This document shows positions 1 through 7,669 of a DNA stretch of 64,000 nt, piece by piece. Made by a program: the position numbers and the translations under genes. The stretch lies in the NCBI RefSeq assembly GCF_002947535.1, contig NZ_PUAP01000026.1, forward strand, positions 62,001-126,000, in the 5' to 3' direction. The notes beneath the pieces are model-generated. The model did no database searches. It was not told the DNA's origin and saw only the letters and a list, made by a program, of their open reading frames with translations. This stretch comes from Enterococcus mundtii. Lineage in GTDB: Bacteria; Bacillota; Bacilli; Lactobacillales; Enterococcaceae. The stretch's first letter is position 1. The number at the start of each line of letters is the position of its first letter.

Positions 1-3000
1 TTTTATCCATTGGCTTTACAACCTGTTCAATCAAACGAATAAGAAATTGCGCGACCCATTTGCTTTTTTTCGAATGACCTAAATGTTCATATTTCCAGAT
101 TTGGTTGTATATCGAATAATTCATAAAGCCCATGATATCAGGAACGACGACTTCGGCACCTTCCTCTTCTAATAAACGGACAATATCATTATTAGCTGTA
201 GGTGAATACTTGACTAAAATCTCTCCAACAATACCTACTTTAGGTTTGGTTTGATTCGTTAGCGGGACCGTATCAAAATCATGGATGATTTTTGCCATAT
301 TTCGGTTGAAGTGTGTCAAAGATCCATTTTTGACATTGCGTTCCACTCGTTCAAGCCAGCGATGGTGCATTTCATCAATCATTCCTTTTTCTATCTCGTA
401 CGGTCGAGTGCGGTAAACGACTCGTTCAAAAAGATCGCCATATAAAAAAGCAACAGCTAAACGTTTCAACAAAGGCAATGTGAACGTAAAGCCAGGAGAA
501 GATTCCACCCCTTGATTGCCGAAAGACACAGAAACTACGGGTATCTGTGGGAAGCCAGCTTCATCAAGCGCCTTGCGAAGTAGTGGGATATAATTGGTCG
601 CTCGGCACCCCCCTCCCGTTTGGGTCATCATCACACTGGTATGATTCAAGTCATATGTTCCACTTTCCAACGCCTCGACTATTTGCCCAATCGAAATGAT
701 TGCCGGATAGCACGCGTCATTGTTGACGTACTTCAACCCAACATCAACGGCACTGCCACTTTCACTTGGCAAACAAACAACTTGATATCCTGAGGATTTT
801 AGAGCAACATCAACTAAACCAGATTGATGGATAGGACTTAACATCGGCAACAACAAGGTATGTGTTTTCTTCATTTCTTTGGTAAAAATAATTTTATCTG
901 GTTCAAGAAATTGTTTCGTTGGGCGAAAATGTTGTTTGGTTCGTGCATTGACCGCAGCTTTTAATGAGCGCAAGCGTATCCTGATGGCACCTAAATTTGC
1001 GCCTTCATCAATTTTCAAAACTGTGTATAACTTGCCATATTGCGCCATGATCTCTTCTACCTGATCCGTCGTCACTGCATCGATCCCACACCCGAAAGAG
1101 TTCAGTTGTACCAGCTCCAACTCCTTAGATTTGGCAATGACTCGGGCGGCGGCATATAACCTTGATTGATAGACCCATTGATTCACTACTCGTAATTGCC
1201 CAACATCTCCTAGATGAGCGATGCTATCTTCTGTCAAGACATGGAAACCCTCTTGTGTGATCAACTCTGCAATCCCATGGTTGATTTCCGGATCTAGATG
1301 GTAAGGGCGACCTGCGAGGACGATGCCACGTTCATTGTTCTGATGTAGCATCCTCAAGGTTTCTTCTCCTTTTTGCTGAATCTCTTTTTTAAAATCCGCT
1401 AATGCTTCATATCCTTGGTGTAAGGCTTCTTTTATTTGATCTTCGGAAAATCCATAGTCAGAAAATGTTTGGTGTAACGCCTTTGCGACGGATGCTTCGT
1501 TCGCTAGGTTCAAAAATGGCTGGCGGTAATCGATCCGTCCTTCTCGAATCGCATCGACATTATTTTTGATGACATCTGGATAACTTTGAACGATAGGGCA
1601 ATTAAAATGATTGTCAGCTTGATTGTTCTCCTTCTGCTCAAAGATCACGCCAGGATAAAAGATACAGGAAACACCAGCATCGATCAGTGATTGGATATGG
1701 CCATGTACGAGCTTTGCTGGATAGCAGACGGTATCACTTGGAATCGTGTCGATTCCTTGTTCATAGATTTCCTTACTCGATCGAGGGGATAAGACTACTC
1801 GAAAGCCTAAAGTACGAAAGAAAGTCTGCCATAATGGAAAGTTTTCATACATATTCAACACTCTGGGAATGCCGATTTCACCGTTGACAGCTTCTGTTTT
1901 TCGTAATGAACGGTAACGGAATAATTGTCGAGTTTTTTCAGCCACTAAATTGATTTTCTTATCGGCTTTTTTGATTTTGATCTGCGCCCCGCGTTCACAA
2001 CGGTTACCAGAAATCAGTTTCCGACCATCAGAAAATAAAGTGACTGTCAGCAGACAATTGTTCTCACACAACCCACAGTGGGTCAATTCTTTTTCTGTCG
2101 TCAACTGAGACAATTCTTCAAAGGAGAGTAGTTCACTTCGTTCCCCTTTTTGATATTCTTCCAAAGCAATCAAAGAAGCGCCATAGGCACCCATCAATCC
2201 TGAGATAGAGGGACGAACAACTTCTCGTCCACTGATTTTTTCAAATGCTCGCAAGACGGCATCGTTGTAAAAGGTCCCACCTTGACACACGATTTTATTG
2301 CCTAAATCTTCTGGTTTTCTGATTTTGATCACTTTGTAAATCGCATTTTTGATCACAGAATAAGACAAACCAGCCGAGATGTCCCCAACAGAAGCTCCTT
2401 CTTTTTGTACTTGCTTGACCTTTGAATTCATGAAGACCGTACATCTGGAACCTAAGTCCACTGGCTTGTTAGCTGAAATAGCAGCCACCGCAAAATCTTG
2501 GATTTCATAACCTAATGACTTGGCAAACGTTTCGATAAACGAACCACAACCTGAAGAACAGGCTTCGTTCAATTGGATCGAGGACAATGCACCGTCCTTG
2601 ATCGTCATTGCCTTCATGTCTTGTCCGCCAATGTCTAAAATAAAATCGACACCTGGTTGAAAAAAATTCGCTGCTTTATAATGCGCCATCGTTTCAACTT
2701 CGCCAATATCGATTTTCAACGCACTCTTGATCAACGCTTCCCCATAGCCAGTCACTACCGCTTTACCGATAAAGCAGTCTTTAGGCATTTGCTGATACAT
2801 ATTTTTCAATACGTTGATGGTTGTTTCTAAAGGCTGTCCTTCATTGTTTCCATAAAATGAGAATAATAGCTCCCCTGATTGATTGATCAAAGTGACTTTC
2901 GTCGTCGTCGAACCAGCATCAATTCCTAGAAAAGCAACTCCTTGATGGGTAGCTAGAGCGCGTTCTTTCACCTTCGTTTTTTCGTGTCGGCTGCGAAAAT

Positions 3001-3886
3001 CAGCTAACTCTTGATCGTTCTGAAAAAGCGGTGCTAAAGAACGAGAATGATGAAGCATCTCCTGATCTTGGTTTTTCAACTTCAGGATTAGTTCACTGAG
3101 TATCTTTTCCTCTGAATCTTTTGCGTGATACGCTGCCCCTAATGCCACGAATAGTTGCGGATTTTCTGGAAAAATCACTTCTTCTGCCGAAAGACCAAGG
3201 GTTTCAATAAAGCGCTGGCGCAATTCAGACATAAAGTAAAGTGGGCCCCCTAAAAAGGCGACCTTTCCTTTGATCTTTCTGCCTGCTGCTAAACCAGCGA
3301 TTGTTTGGTTGACGACTGCTTGGAAAATACTAGCAGCGATATCGGCTTTAGCCGCTCCTTCATTGATCAGTGGCTGTACATCCGTTTTAGCGAATACACC
3401 ACAGCGAGAAGCAATTGGATAAAGCTGTTGATAATCTTTGGCTAGTTCATTCAAACCATTGGCATCGGTTTTCAATAGTGCTGCCATCTGATCAATAAAC
3501 GCGCCAGTCCCTCCCGCACAGCTACCATTCATCCGTTGTTCCAAAGAAGAACCAAAAAAGGTGATTTTAGCATCTTCCCCTCCTAATTCAATGGCTACAT
3601 CTGTTTCGGGAATCCTTTCTTCGATTGTTTTTGTACATGCAATCACTTCTTGGATAAAAGGCAATTGTAGATGTTCCGCTAAGCCCATACCGCCAGAACC
3701 AGTGATCGCAAAAGCAATCGCCTGATCTTGTAAGGTTGTTTTTGCTTCTTCTAATATGTTGATGGTTGCTTTTCTGATATCTGCATAATGTCGTTCGTAT
3801 TTAGCAAAAAGAGTTTCGCCATGTGTATCAAGAATCACTAATTTTACTGTCGTTGAACCTACATCGATACCTCCGTACATTTTCAT
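1..3886 (-). CDS. 2-hydroxyacyl-CoA dehydratase/activase fusion (partial, 3' end off window)
   Basis: The frame is open for 1,295 codons from ATG 3886 to the left edge, so the C-terminus is missing. The start follows an AAGGTGG ribosome site. The N-terminus reads MKMYGGIDVGSTTVKLVIL, a BadF/BcrA-type ASKHA ATPase. A second ATPase repeat begins near residue 315 (FLGIDAGSTTTKVTLI). Each repeat has the cysteines that hold the bridging 4Fe-4S cluster in HgdC-type activases: NGSCAGGTGAF and ASRCGVFAKTD in the first, NEACSSGCGSF and GSRCTVFMNSK in the second. A DUF2229-like region (HCGLCENNCLLTV) and a 2-hydroxyglutaryl-CoA dehydratase-like part follow. By family knowledge such activases pass an ATP-driven low-potential electron to a radical dehydratase. 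The substrate of these giant fusions is unknown. It is divergent from the TetR-type gene at 4062. Confidence 0.85.
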   Translation of the reverse strand, partial: MKMYGGIDVGSTTVKLVILDTHGETLFAKYERHYADIRKATINILEEAKTTLQDQAIAFAITGSGGMGLAEHLQLPFIQEVIACTKTIEERIPETDVAIELGGEDAKITFFGSSLEQRMNGSCAGGTGAFIDQMAALLKTDANGLNELAKDYQQLYPIASRCGVFAKTDVQPLINEGAAKADIAASIFQAVVNQTIAGLAAGRKIKGKVAFLGGPLYFMSELRQRFIETLGLSAEEVIFPENPQLFVALGAAYHAKDSEEKILSELILKLKNQDQEMLHHSRSLAPLFQNDQELADFRSRHEKTKVKERALATHQGVAFLGIDAGSTTTKVTLINQSGELLFSFYGNNEGQPLETTINVLKNMYQQMPKDCFIGKAVVTGYGEALIKSALKIDIGEVETMAHYKAANFFQPGVDFILDIGGQDMKAMTIKDGALSSIQLNEACSSGCGSFIETFAKSLGYEIQDFAVAAISANKPVDLGSRCTVFMNSKVKQVQKEGASVGDISAGLSYSVIKNAIYKVIKIRKPEDLGNKIVCQGGTFYNDAVLRAFEKISGREVVRPSISGLMGAYGASLIALEEYQKGERSELLSFEELSQLTTEKELTHCGLCENNCLLTVTLFSDGRKLISGNRCERGAQIKIKKADKKINLVAEKTRQLFRYRSLRKTEAVNGEIGIPRVLNMYENFPLWQTFFRTLGFRVVLSPRSSKEIYEQGIDTIPSDTVCYPAKLVHGHIQSLIDAGVSCIFYPGVIFEQKENNQADNHFNCPIVQSYPDVIKNNVDAIREGRIDYRQPFLNLANEASVAKALHQTFSDYGFSEDQIKEALHQGYEALADFKKEIQQKGEETLRMLHQNNERGIVLAGRPYHLDPEINHGIAELITQEGFHVLTEDSIAHLGDVGQLRVVNQWVYQSRLYAAARVIAKSKELELVQLNSFGCGIDAVTTDQVEEIMAQYGKLYTVLKIDEGANLGAIRIRLRSLKAAVNARTKQHFRPTKQFLEPDKIIFTKEMKKTHTLLLPMLSPIHQSGLVDVALKSSGYQVVCLPSESGSAVDVGLKYVNNDACYPAIISIGQIVEALESGTYDLNHTSVMMTQTGGGCRATNYIPLLRKALDEAGFPQIPVVSVSFGNQGVESSPGFTFTLPLLKRLAVAFLYGDLFERVVYRTRPYEIEKGMIDEMHHRWLERVERNVKNGSLTHFNRNMAKIIHDFDTVPLTNQTKPKVGIVGEILVKYSPTANNDIVRLLEEEGAEVVVPDIMGFMNYSIYNQIWKYEHLGHSKKSKWVAQFLIRLIEQVVKPMDK

Positions 3887-3918
3887 CGTCTCGCCACCTT
3901 CTTAAAAAAGACGCTTTG

Positions 3919-3948
3919 TTGAACATTGAACAAACCGTCTGTTATACT
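3919..3948 (+). promoter_or_regulatory. promoter of the TetR-type regulator
   Basis: TTGAAC (3919-3924) and TATACT (3943-3948) are separated by 18 bp and point at the regulator gene starting at 4062. Two palindromes lie just downstream. Predicted by eye. Confidence 0.5.
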
Positions 3949-3958
3949 ACATATATCT

Positions 3959-3988
3959 ATTCTAAAACGTTTTATAGCTATTGCAATA
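3959..3988 (-). promoter_or_regulatory. divergent promoter with two palindromes, candidate TetR operator
   Basis: On the minus strand TTGCAA (3986-3981) and TAGAAT (3964-3959) are 16 bp apart and face the large dehydratase gene. The perfect palindrome TAAAACGTTTTA (3963-3974) sits in the spacer, and TATTGCAATA (3979-3988) overlaps the -35 box. Both lie just downstream of the opposite regulator promoter, so a bound repressor could shut both directions. That this is the binding site of the neighbouring TetR protein is inference. Confidence 0.45.
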
Positions 3989-4061
3989 AGCAATCATCGC
4001 CAGTTTGTGAGATAAACAACAATATCGAACGATTTGTCGACCAAAAGTGAGGAGATTTTTT

Positions 4062-4670
4062 ATGAAGAAGAAAAACGATCTTCGAGTGAAGCGTACCAAC
4101 AAAATGATTATTGAAGCGTTCTTACGTTTACTAGAAACAAAAAGTATGGAGCAGATCACGATCCAAGAAATCGCCGATGAAGCAATGATCAATCGTGCGA
4201 CTTTTTATGCTCATTTCAAAGATAAACAAGATCTCTATGAGCATTTATTCCACATCGCTATCCAGACATTTACCTCGATCTTAGATTTGGAACCATTGAT
4301 GGAAGGCAATAAATTGAAGTTGAAACGGGTCAACCGTGCCTTAACTCAAATCTATCAATTGATTGCTGACAACAAAGCCATGTTTATAACGACCTTAGAC
4401 GGTACTTCGATCGAATTTTTCAGGCAAAAGTTAAAAATTTTCTTATCTGAAAAATACGCAACTATCTTTGATCGTTTAAAAATCACAGAGAACGAACTAG
4501 AGGTACCGATCGACTTTATCACAGAATACATAACTGCCATTTTCACTGGTACTTTACATTGGTGGGTCACCAGTAATACCGAGATGACCCCAAAACAATT
4601 GGCCACTTTGGTCATTAAATTAGTGGGCAATGGTCACTTGACCGTCTTAGGGATCGAGATTGAAAAATAA
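4062..4670 (+). CDS. TetR/AcrR-family transcriptional regulator
   Basis: A 202-aa protein. The N-terminal DNA-binding domain is typical of the family: helix-turn-helix around residues 20-60, with ITIQEIADEAMINRATFYAHF as core and a FKDKQDLYEHLF segment after it. The C-terminal domain is variable and probably binds a ligand (TetR_C_7 / DhaS-like). ATG 4062 is chosen over the in-frame GTG 4047 because GAGGAG lies 8 nt before it. It is divergent from the hydroxyacyl-CoA dehydratase-like gene and most likely controls it and itself. The ligand cannot be deduced. Confidence 0.9.
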   Translation: MKKKNDLRVKRTNKMIIEAFLRLLETKSMEQITIQEIADEAMINRATFYAHFKDKQDLYEHLFHIAIQTFTSILDLEPLMEGNKLKLKRVNRALTQIYQLIADNKAMFITTLDGTSIEFFRQKLKIFLSEKYATIFDRLKITENELEVPIDFITEYITAIFTGTLHWWVTSNTEMTPKQLATLVIKLVGNGHLTVLGIEIEK

Positions 4671-4718
4671 CAAAAGCTCTGAAGATCACAAGATTATGTG
4701 AACTTCAGAGCTTTTGTT
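4669..4718. terminator. bidirectional terminator
   Basis: A perfect 16-bp inverted repeat, AACAAAAGCTCTGAAG / CTTCAGAGCTTTTGTT, with an 18-nt loop. It lies between the convergent TetR-type gene and the 56-aa gene, so it can end both transcripts. Confidence 0.85.
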
Positions 4719-4722
4719 ATTC

Positions 4723-4893
4723 TTAACGATTTTTGGACAACCATTTTTTGGTATGGTTCGTTGGACGTTTCGCTTTGATTTGGACAAATTTTTCTGATTT
4801 TTTCGGTACATGGATCTCTACATTGTACTTCTCCGATTTGATCATATCGTAAATTTTTTCTGCTGTTTCATCTACTTTTTGTTTCCACTTCAT
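4723..4893 (-). CDS. small basic hypothetical protein (56 aa)
   Basis: An uninterrupted 56-aa reading frame starts at ATG 4893, preceded by an excellent AAGGAGG site 8 nt upstream, and stops at TAA just before the terminator hairpin at 4669-4718. The protein is lysine-rich and soluble: it begins MKWKQKVDETAEKIYDMIKS and ends KKWLSKNR. No known motif, signal peptide or membrane segment is visible. The strong ribosome site and neat fit before a terminator argue that it is a real gene; its function is unknown. Confidence 0.7.
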   Translation of the reverse strand: MKWKQKVDETAEKIYDMIKSEKYNVEIHVPKKSEKFVQIKAKRPTNHTKKWLSKNR

Positions 4894-4972
4894 CAGTGCC
4901 GCCTCCTTTTTTTCTTCTTACATCTACTCTAGCCTATAATAGGAAAATCAGCAAGAAACAAGGTGTTTTATA

Positions 4973-5005
4973 CAAAAAAAAGAGTGATCTGCAACTGATC
5001 ACTCT
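4973..5005 (-). terminator. terminator of the tRNA-Tyr/tRNA-Gln transcript
   Basis: AGAGTGATC / GATCACTCT with a 7-nt loop, followed on the minus strand by a run of eight T. It lies 6 bp after the 3' end of tRNA-Gln. Confidence 0.85.
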
Positions 5006-5010
5006 AGTAA

Positions 5011-5082
5011 CTGGGGTAGCTGGATTCGAACCAACGCATGAGGGAGTCAAAGTCCCTTGCCTTACCGCTTGGCTATACCCCA
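5011..5082 (-). tRNA. tRNA-Gln (anticodon TTG)
   Basis: A 72-nt cloverleaf on the minus strand. The acceptor arms TGGGGTA and TACCCCA pair, the T-arm contains GGTTCGAATCC, and the anticodon loop CTTTGAC gives UUG. The discriminator base is G and the CCA end is not encoded. It is transcribed after tRNA-Tyr with a 6-nt gap. Confidence 0.95.
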
Positions 5083-5088
5083 ATGAAA

Positions 5089-5169
5089 TGGAGGAGAGTG
5101 GATTCGAACCACTGAACCCTAAGGAACGGATTTACAGTCCGTCGCGTTTAGCCACTTCGCTACTCCTCC
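5089..5169 (-). tRNA. tRNA-Tyr (anticodon GTA)
   Basis: An 81-nt cloverleaf on the minus strand with acceptor GGAGGAG / CTCTCC, a long variable arm as expected for bacterial tRNA-Tyr, T-arm GGTTCGAATCC and anticodon loop CTGTAAA (GUA). A GUN anticodon makes it a queuosine target, which is relevant to the riboswitch-controlled operon at 22.6-24.2 kb. Confidence 0.95.
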
Positions 5170-5197
5170 GAAAGGTTTGTATCAACCTGACTTAGTT

Positions 5198-5226
5198 ATA
5201 ATACCTAATTTTCCAAGTGATTGCAA
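5198..5226 (-). promoter_or_regulatory. promoter of the tRNA-Tyr/Gln operon
   Basis: On the minus strand TTGCAA (5226-5221), a 17-bp spacer and TATTAT (5203-5198) lie about 30 nt before tRNA-Tyr. Confidence 0.7.
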
Positions 5227-5256
5227 CCCTTTATTGAAAATTTTTTTGATATTTTT

Positions 5257-5490
5257 TTATTCGTGTAAATTCCAATGACGAATCACTGTTTCTATCGCAT
5301 TTTCAAGACTTTTTTCTTTGCCAAAGTCTTCTTCTCCCAAGAAAATCTCAAATTCTTTTGGTCCATACGCTAGAATTTCACCAATCATTTTTTTACCAAT
5401 AAATAACTGTGTTACATCATATGTGTTCCCTTTGATCGTTTTTTTGATCTCTTCGGTACGCACTTCAATATCTTTATTCTTTTTTGACAT
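5257..5490 (-). CDS. DUF2969 family protein
   Basis: A 77-aa cytosolic protein starting MSKKNKDIEVRTEEIKK. ATG 5490 is preferred over upstream starts because a GGGAGGTGGG ribosome site lies just before it. It resembles the small DUF2969 proteins found only in lactic acid bacteria (basic N-terminus, central IGEILAYGPKEFEIF, conserved IETVIRHWNLHE end). The function is unknown. It lies 74 bp after the ROK kinase gene on the same strand. Confidence 0.75.
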   Translation of the reverse strand: MSKKNKDIEVRTEEIKKTIKGNTYDVTQLFIGKKMIGEILAYGPKEFEIFLGEEDFGKEKSLENAIETVIRHWNLHE

Positions 5491-5564
5491 TATTTCCCAC
5501 CTCCCCAATAGTTTATCACATTTGACGGCAGAAAACATTCACTGTGTGCCTTCTAATTGATAAT

Positions 5565-6449
5565 TTATTTTCCTGCTTCTTGTTGCGCTAGATAATTTGC
5601 TGCTGCCCCTATCAGGTTCGCATCATTGCGATACTCACACAGTGTGATCAACGGATCAAAATCATTCAACCCAAAATGACTCGTCAATTTTTTCATCCGT
5701 TGGTTGATTTCTGTCAATAATCCCTCTTTCGCAGAAATTCCGCCTCCTAATACGATCACTTCTGGATCAAATGAAAATTGGATACTAAATAAGCCTTTTG
5801 TTAAATAATCATAAAAAGATTCAACTTCTTCTTGTGCGATCGAGTCGCCATTTTCTGCAAATTCAAAGACTTCTTTTCCACTGAAGGTATTTTTATCTAG
5901 TCCTTTTCGCTCACAGTACCGCCACGCCATTTGGACTGCCGTTCCTAATGTACTGAATGTATGCTCCCCATTAAGAAACATCAAGCCAAATTCTCCGCCA
6001 TAAAGATGCGCGCCTTTATTCAATTCACCATTAGTGAACATCGCGCCACCCACGCCTGTGCCAATCACCACAAAAGCAACATTTTGATAGCCACGAGCAG
6101 CACCTTCATAAAACTCAGCCATTCCCGCACAATTCGCATCATTTTCCATAGCGACTGGCAGACCAAACAATTCCTCTAATTCAGAATAAATATCGAAGCC
6201 ATGGATATAAGGGATCGCGCTAATGCCTTCAATCACTTGTCGTTGACTATTCACCACACCCGGGGCACTAAAAGCAACCCCACTGATAGTTACTTCTTGC
6301 GATAATTGTTGGAATACCGATAATAATTGCGCTTTCATTTCTTCCCATGTAGTTGGTGTCGTGAATTGACCTTTATGTGATAGTGTTTCTTGCTCCCAAT
6401 AACCATATTTGACAGCTGAACCGCCAAAGTCGAATGCTAAAATCCCCAT
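5565..6449 (-). CDS. ROK-family sugar kinase
   Basis: A 294-aa protein with the ROK fold signatures: phosphate loop MGILAFDFGGSAVKYG at the N-terminus, catalytic ENDANCAGMAE near residue 120, the VVIGTGVGGAMF adenosine loop and VIVLGGGIS near residue 235. The zinc-binding CxCGxxGCxE motif of glucokinase/NagK-type ROK proteins is absent, which is more like beta-glucoside kinase (BglK) or other short ROK kinases. It would phosphorylate a hexose or glucoside in the cytosol. The true substrate cannot be told from sequence, and no sugar transporter is adjacent. Confidence 0.85.
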   Translation of the reverse strand: MGILAFDFGGSAVKYGYWEQETLSHKGQFTTPTTWEEMKAQLLSVFQQLSQEVTISGVAFSAPGVVNSQRQVIEGISAIPYIHGFDIYSELEELFGLPVAMENDANCAGMAEFYEGAARGYQNVAFVVIGTGVGGAMFTNGELNKGAHLYGGEFGLMFLNGEHTFSTLGTAVQMAWRYCERKGLDKNTFSGKEVFEFAENGDSIAQEEVESFYDYLTKGLFSIQFSFDPEVIVLGGGISAKEGLLTEINQRMKKLTSHFGLNDFDPLITLCEYRNDANLIGAAANYLAQQEAGK

Positions 6450-6509
6450 GTTTATTTGTTCCTCCTCAATAGTAATTCATCATTTTTTATGAAACGCTTT
6501 CTTTTCGTT

Positions 6510-6959
6510 CTATATTTCTTTGGCTAAGGTTACTTGATCTCTAAGAAGTATCCCCTCTTCATAGATTGGTTCTGCGTAATTATTGATAAAGTAGTCCTTT
6601 TCTCTTGATACTTCTTGAAATCCTTTTTTCTGATAAAGATGTAACGCTGGATTCGTAATACTTCCTGTACGAATCAATATTTTTGTTGGTTGCTTGCATT
6701 CTTTGCTCAACCGTTCGAGTGCATGATCAATCAGCTTGCTACCGATTCCTTTCCCTTGATGGGCATCAGCAACAGAAACATTCATGATTTCACATTCTGT
6801 TTCTCTGATCTCATAAACAAGCACACCGATCACTTCATCCTGTTCTTTCCAAATAAAACCATCACCGTTCGTTACATAAGCAAGAACTTTCTCTCGGTCA
6901 GGATCTGCTTCTAATAGTAATTCCCACGGCAAGTCATTTTTGCTCAATTGTTGAAACAT
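6510..6959 (-). CDS. GNAT-family N-acetyltransferase (RimI-like)
   Basis: A 149-aa protein with the GNAT acetyl-CoA site VADAHQGKGIGSKLIDHAL (motif A, about residues 83-101), preceded by ECEIMNVSV and followed by the LHLYQKKGFQEVSREKDYF strand and helix. By family it transfers acetyl from acetyl-CoA to an amine, possibly a protein N-terminus; the target is unknown. It stands between the ROK kinase and yidD, all on the minus strand. Confidence 0.85.
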   Translation of the reverse strand: MFQQLSKNDLPWELLLEADPDREKVLAYVTNGDGFIWKEQDEVIGVLVYEIRETECEIMNVSVADAHQGKGIGSKLIDHALERLSKECKQPTKILIRTGSITNPALHLYQKKGFQEVSREKDYFINNYAEPIYEEGILLRDQVTLAKEI

Positions 6960-6981
6960 ACTATGCTCCTATCTGATAAAA

Positions 6982-7266
6982 TCAATGACTCTTTCTTATA
7001 TATTTTTTATAGTCTGGCATCGTCTTATCTTCTTTGTTACGCGTCAAGCGAAAGTTCCGAGGAACATAATCGATACCGCCTTTCACAAATGGGTGGCAAC
7101 GAAAGATACGTGCTGTTCCCATCAGTGTTCCTTTGAGCGCGCCATGCACTTGGATGGCTTGGATCATATAATTGGAACAAGTTGGATAATACCGACAACT
7201 TGGCGGAAACGCAGGTGAAATAAAACGTTGGTATCCACGGACTAAATAAATCAAAAATTTTTTCAT
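6982..7266 (-). CDS. yidD: membrane protein insertion efficiency factor YidD
   Basis: A 94-aa protein with the YidD (UPF0161 / DUF37) signature: [20 protein letters not shown], then [20 protein letters not shown], a [14 protein letters not shown] block and a basic tail. Family members assist YidC-dependent insertion of inner-membrane proteins. ATG 7266 follows GGAGATG and gives the normal length; a longer reading frame upstream lacks family similarity. It is away from rnpA/yidC, as is common in Lactobacillales. Confidence 0.95.
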   Translation of the reverse strand: MKKFLIYLVRGYQRFISPAFPPSCRYYPTCSNYMIQAIQVHGALKGTLMGTARIFRCHPFVKGGIDYVPRNFRLTRNKEDKTMPDYKKYIRKSH

Positions 7267-7336
7267 GCTTTCATCTCCATAAAAAAGAGGATTGGTCATA
7301 CATCCACTTGCCATCCCCTATAACCCGATAAACGGT

Positions 7337-7428
7337 GTTCTAAAAGCAACTCCTACAGAAATAAGCGCCAAAGTCCAAAAATATGAAAAGCTATTTTCGG
7401 ATTTTGGCGCTTATTTCTCGGAGCTGTA
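7337..7428. repeat. intergenic palindromic element R1
   Basis: A 19-bp inverted repeat (7358-7376 and 7399-7417, core GAAATAAGCGCCAAA) that pairs throughout with one G-T wobble and a 22-nt loop. The outer flanks GTTCTAAAA..AACTCC and GGAGC are shared with the element at 51218. It lies between the EpuA-like gene and yidD, where it may also act as a terminator or processing signal. Confidence 0.7.
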
Positions 7429-7478
7429 CGCTTTTGCCACAACCTCTTTTTATCTTATCTGTTACCTAGTGTACATAC

Positions 7479-7655
7479 TTAACTAAAGAAATCGAAGATA
7501 TGCAACCATAAGCTCGGTTGAAAGACCTTGAAGGGACTTCCACCGCCAATCAAACCATATCCGATCATTGTTCCGATGATGAATAATAGGAGTACAAGTA
7601 AAATGACAGCTAAAATTTTTACCAAACTTATCAAAATATAGCGTGGATTCGTCAT
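7479..7655 (-). CDS. EpuA-like small membrane protein
   Basis: A 58-aa protein starting MTNPRYILISLVKILAVILL, with one membrane helix (about residues 10-31), then GTMIGYGLIGGGSPFKVFQP and an amphipathic end. Size, sequence pattern and position directly after murA fit the EpuA family (PF11772), often mislabelled 'DNA-directed RNA polymerase subunit beta'. ATG 7655 lies 14 bp after the murA stop. A longer frame here in another register has no membrane helix and is a shadow. EpuA is linked to cell-surface choline or teichoic-acid anchoring in streptococci; its role in enterococci is unknown. Confidence 0.8.
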   Translation of the reverse strand: MTNPRYILISLVKILAVILLVLLLFIIGTMIGYGLIGGGSPFKVFQPSLWLHIFDFFS

Positions 7656-7669
7656 CTCTCGTCACATCC

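Noticed and set aside
4981-5005. The repeat near the tRNAs as an attachment site or mobile-element end
   Set aside because: It is a plain rho-independent terminator; no integrase gene or duplicated tRNA 3' end is seen nearby.
6485-6505. A possible CcpA (cre) site upstream of the ROK kinase
   Set aside because: AGAAAGCGTTTCAT looks like a cre box but is one base short in the right half, so it cannot be called.
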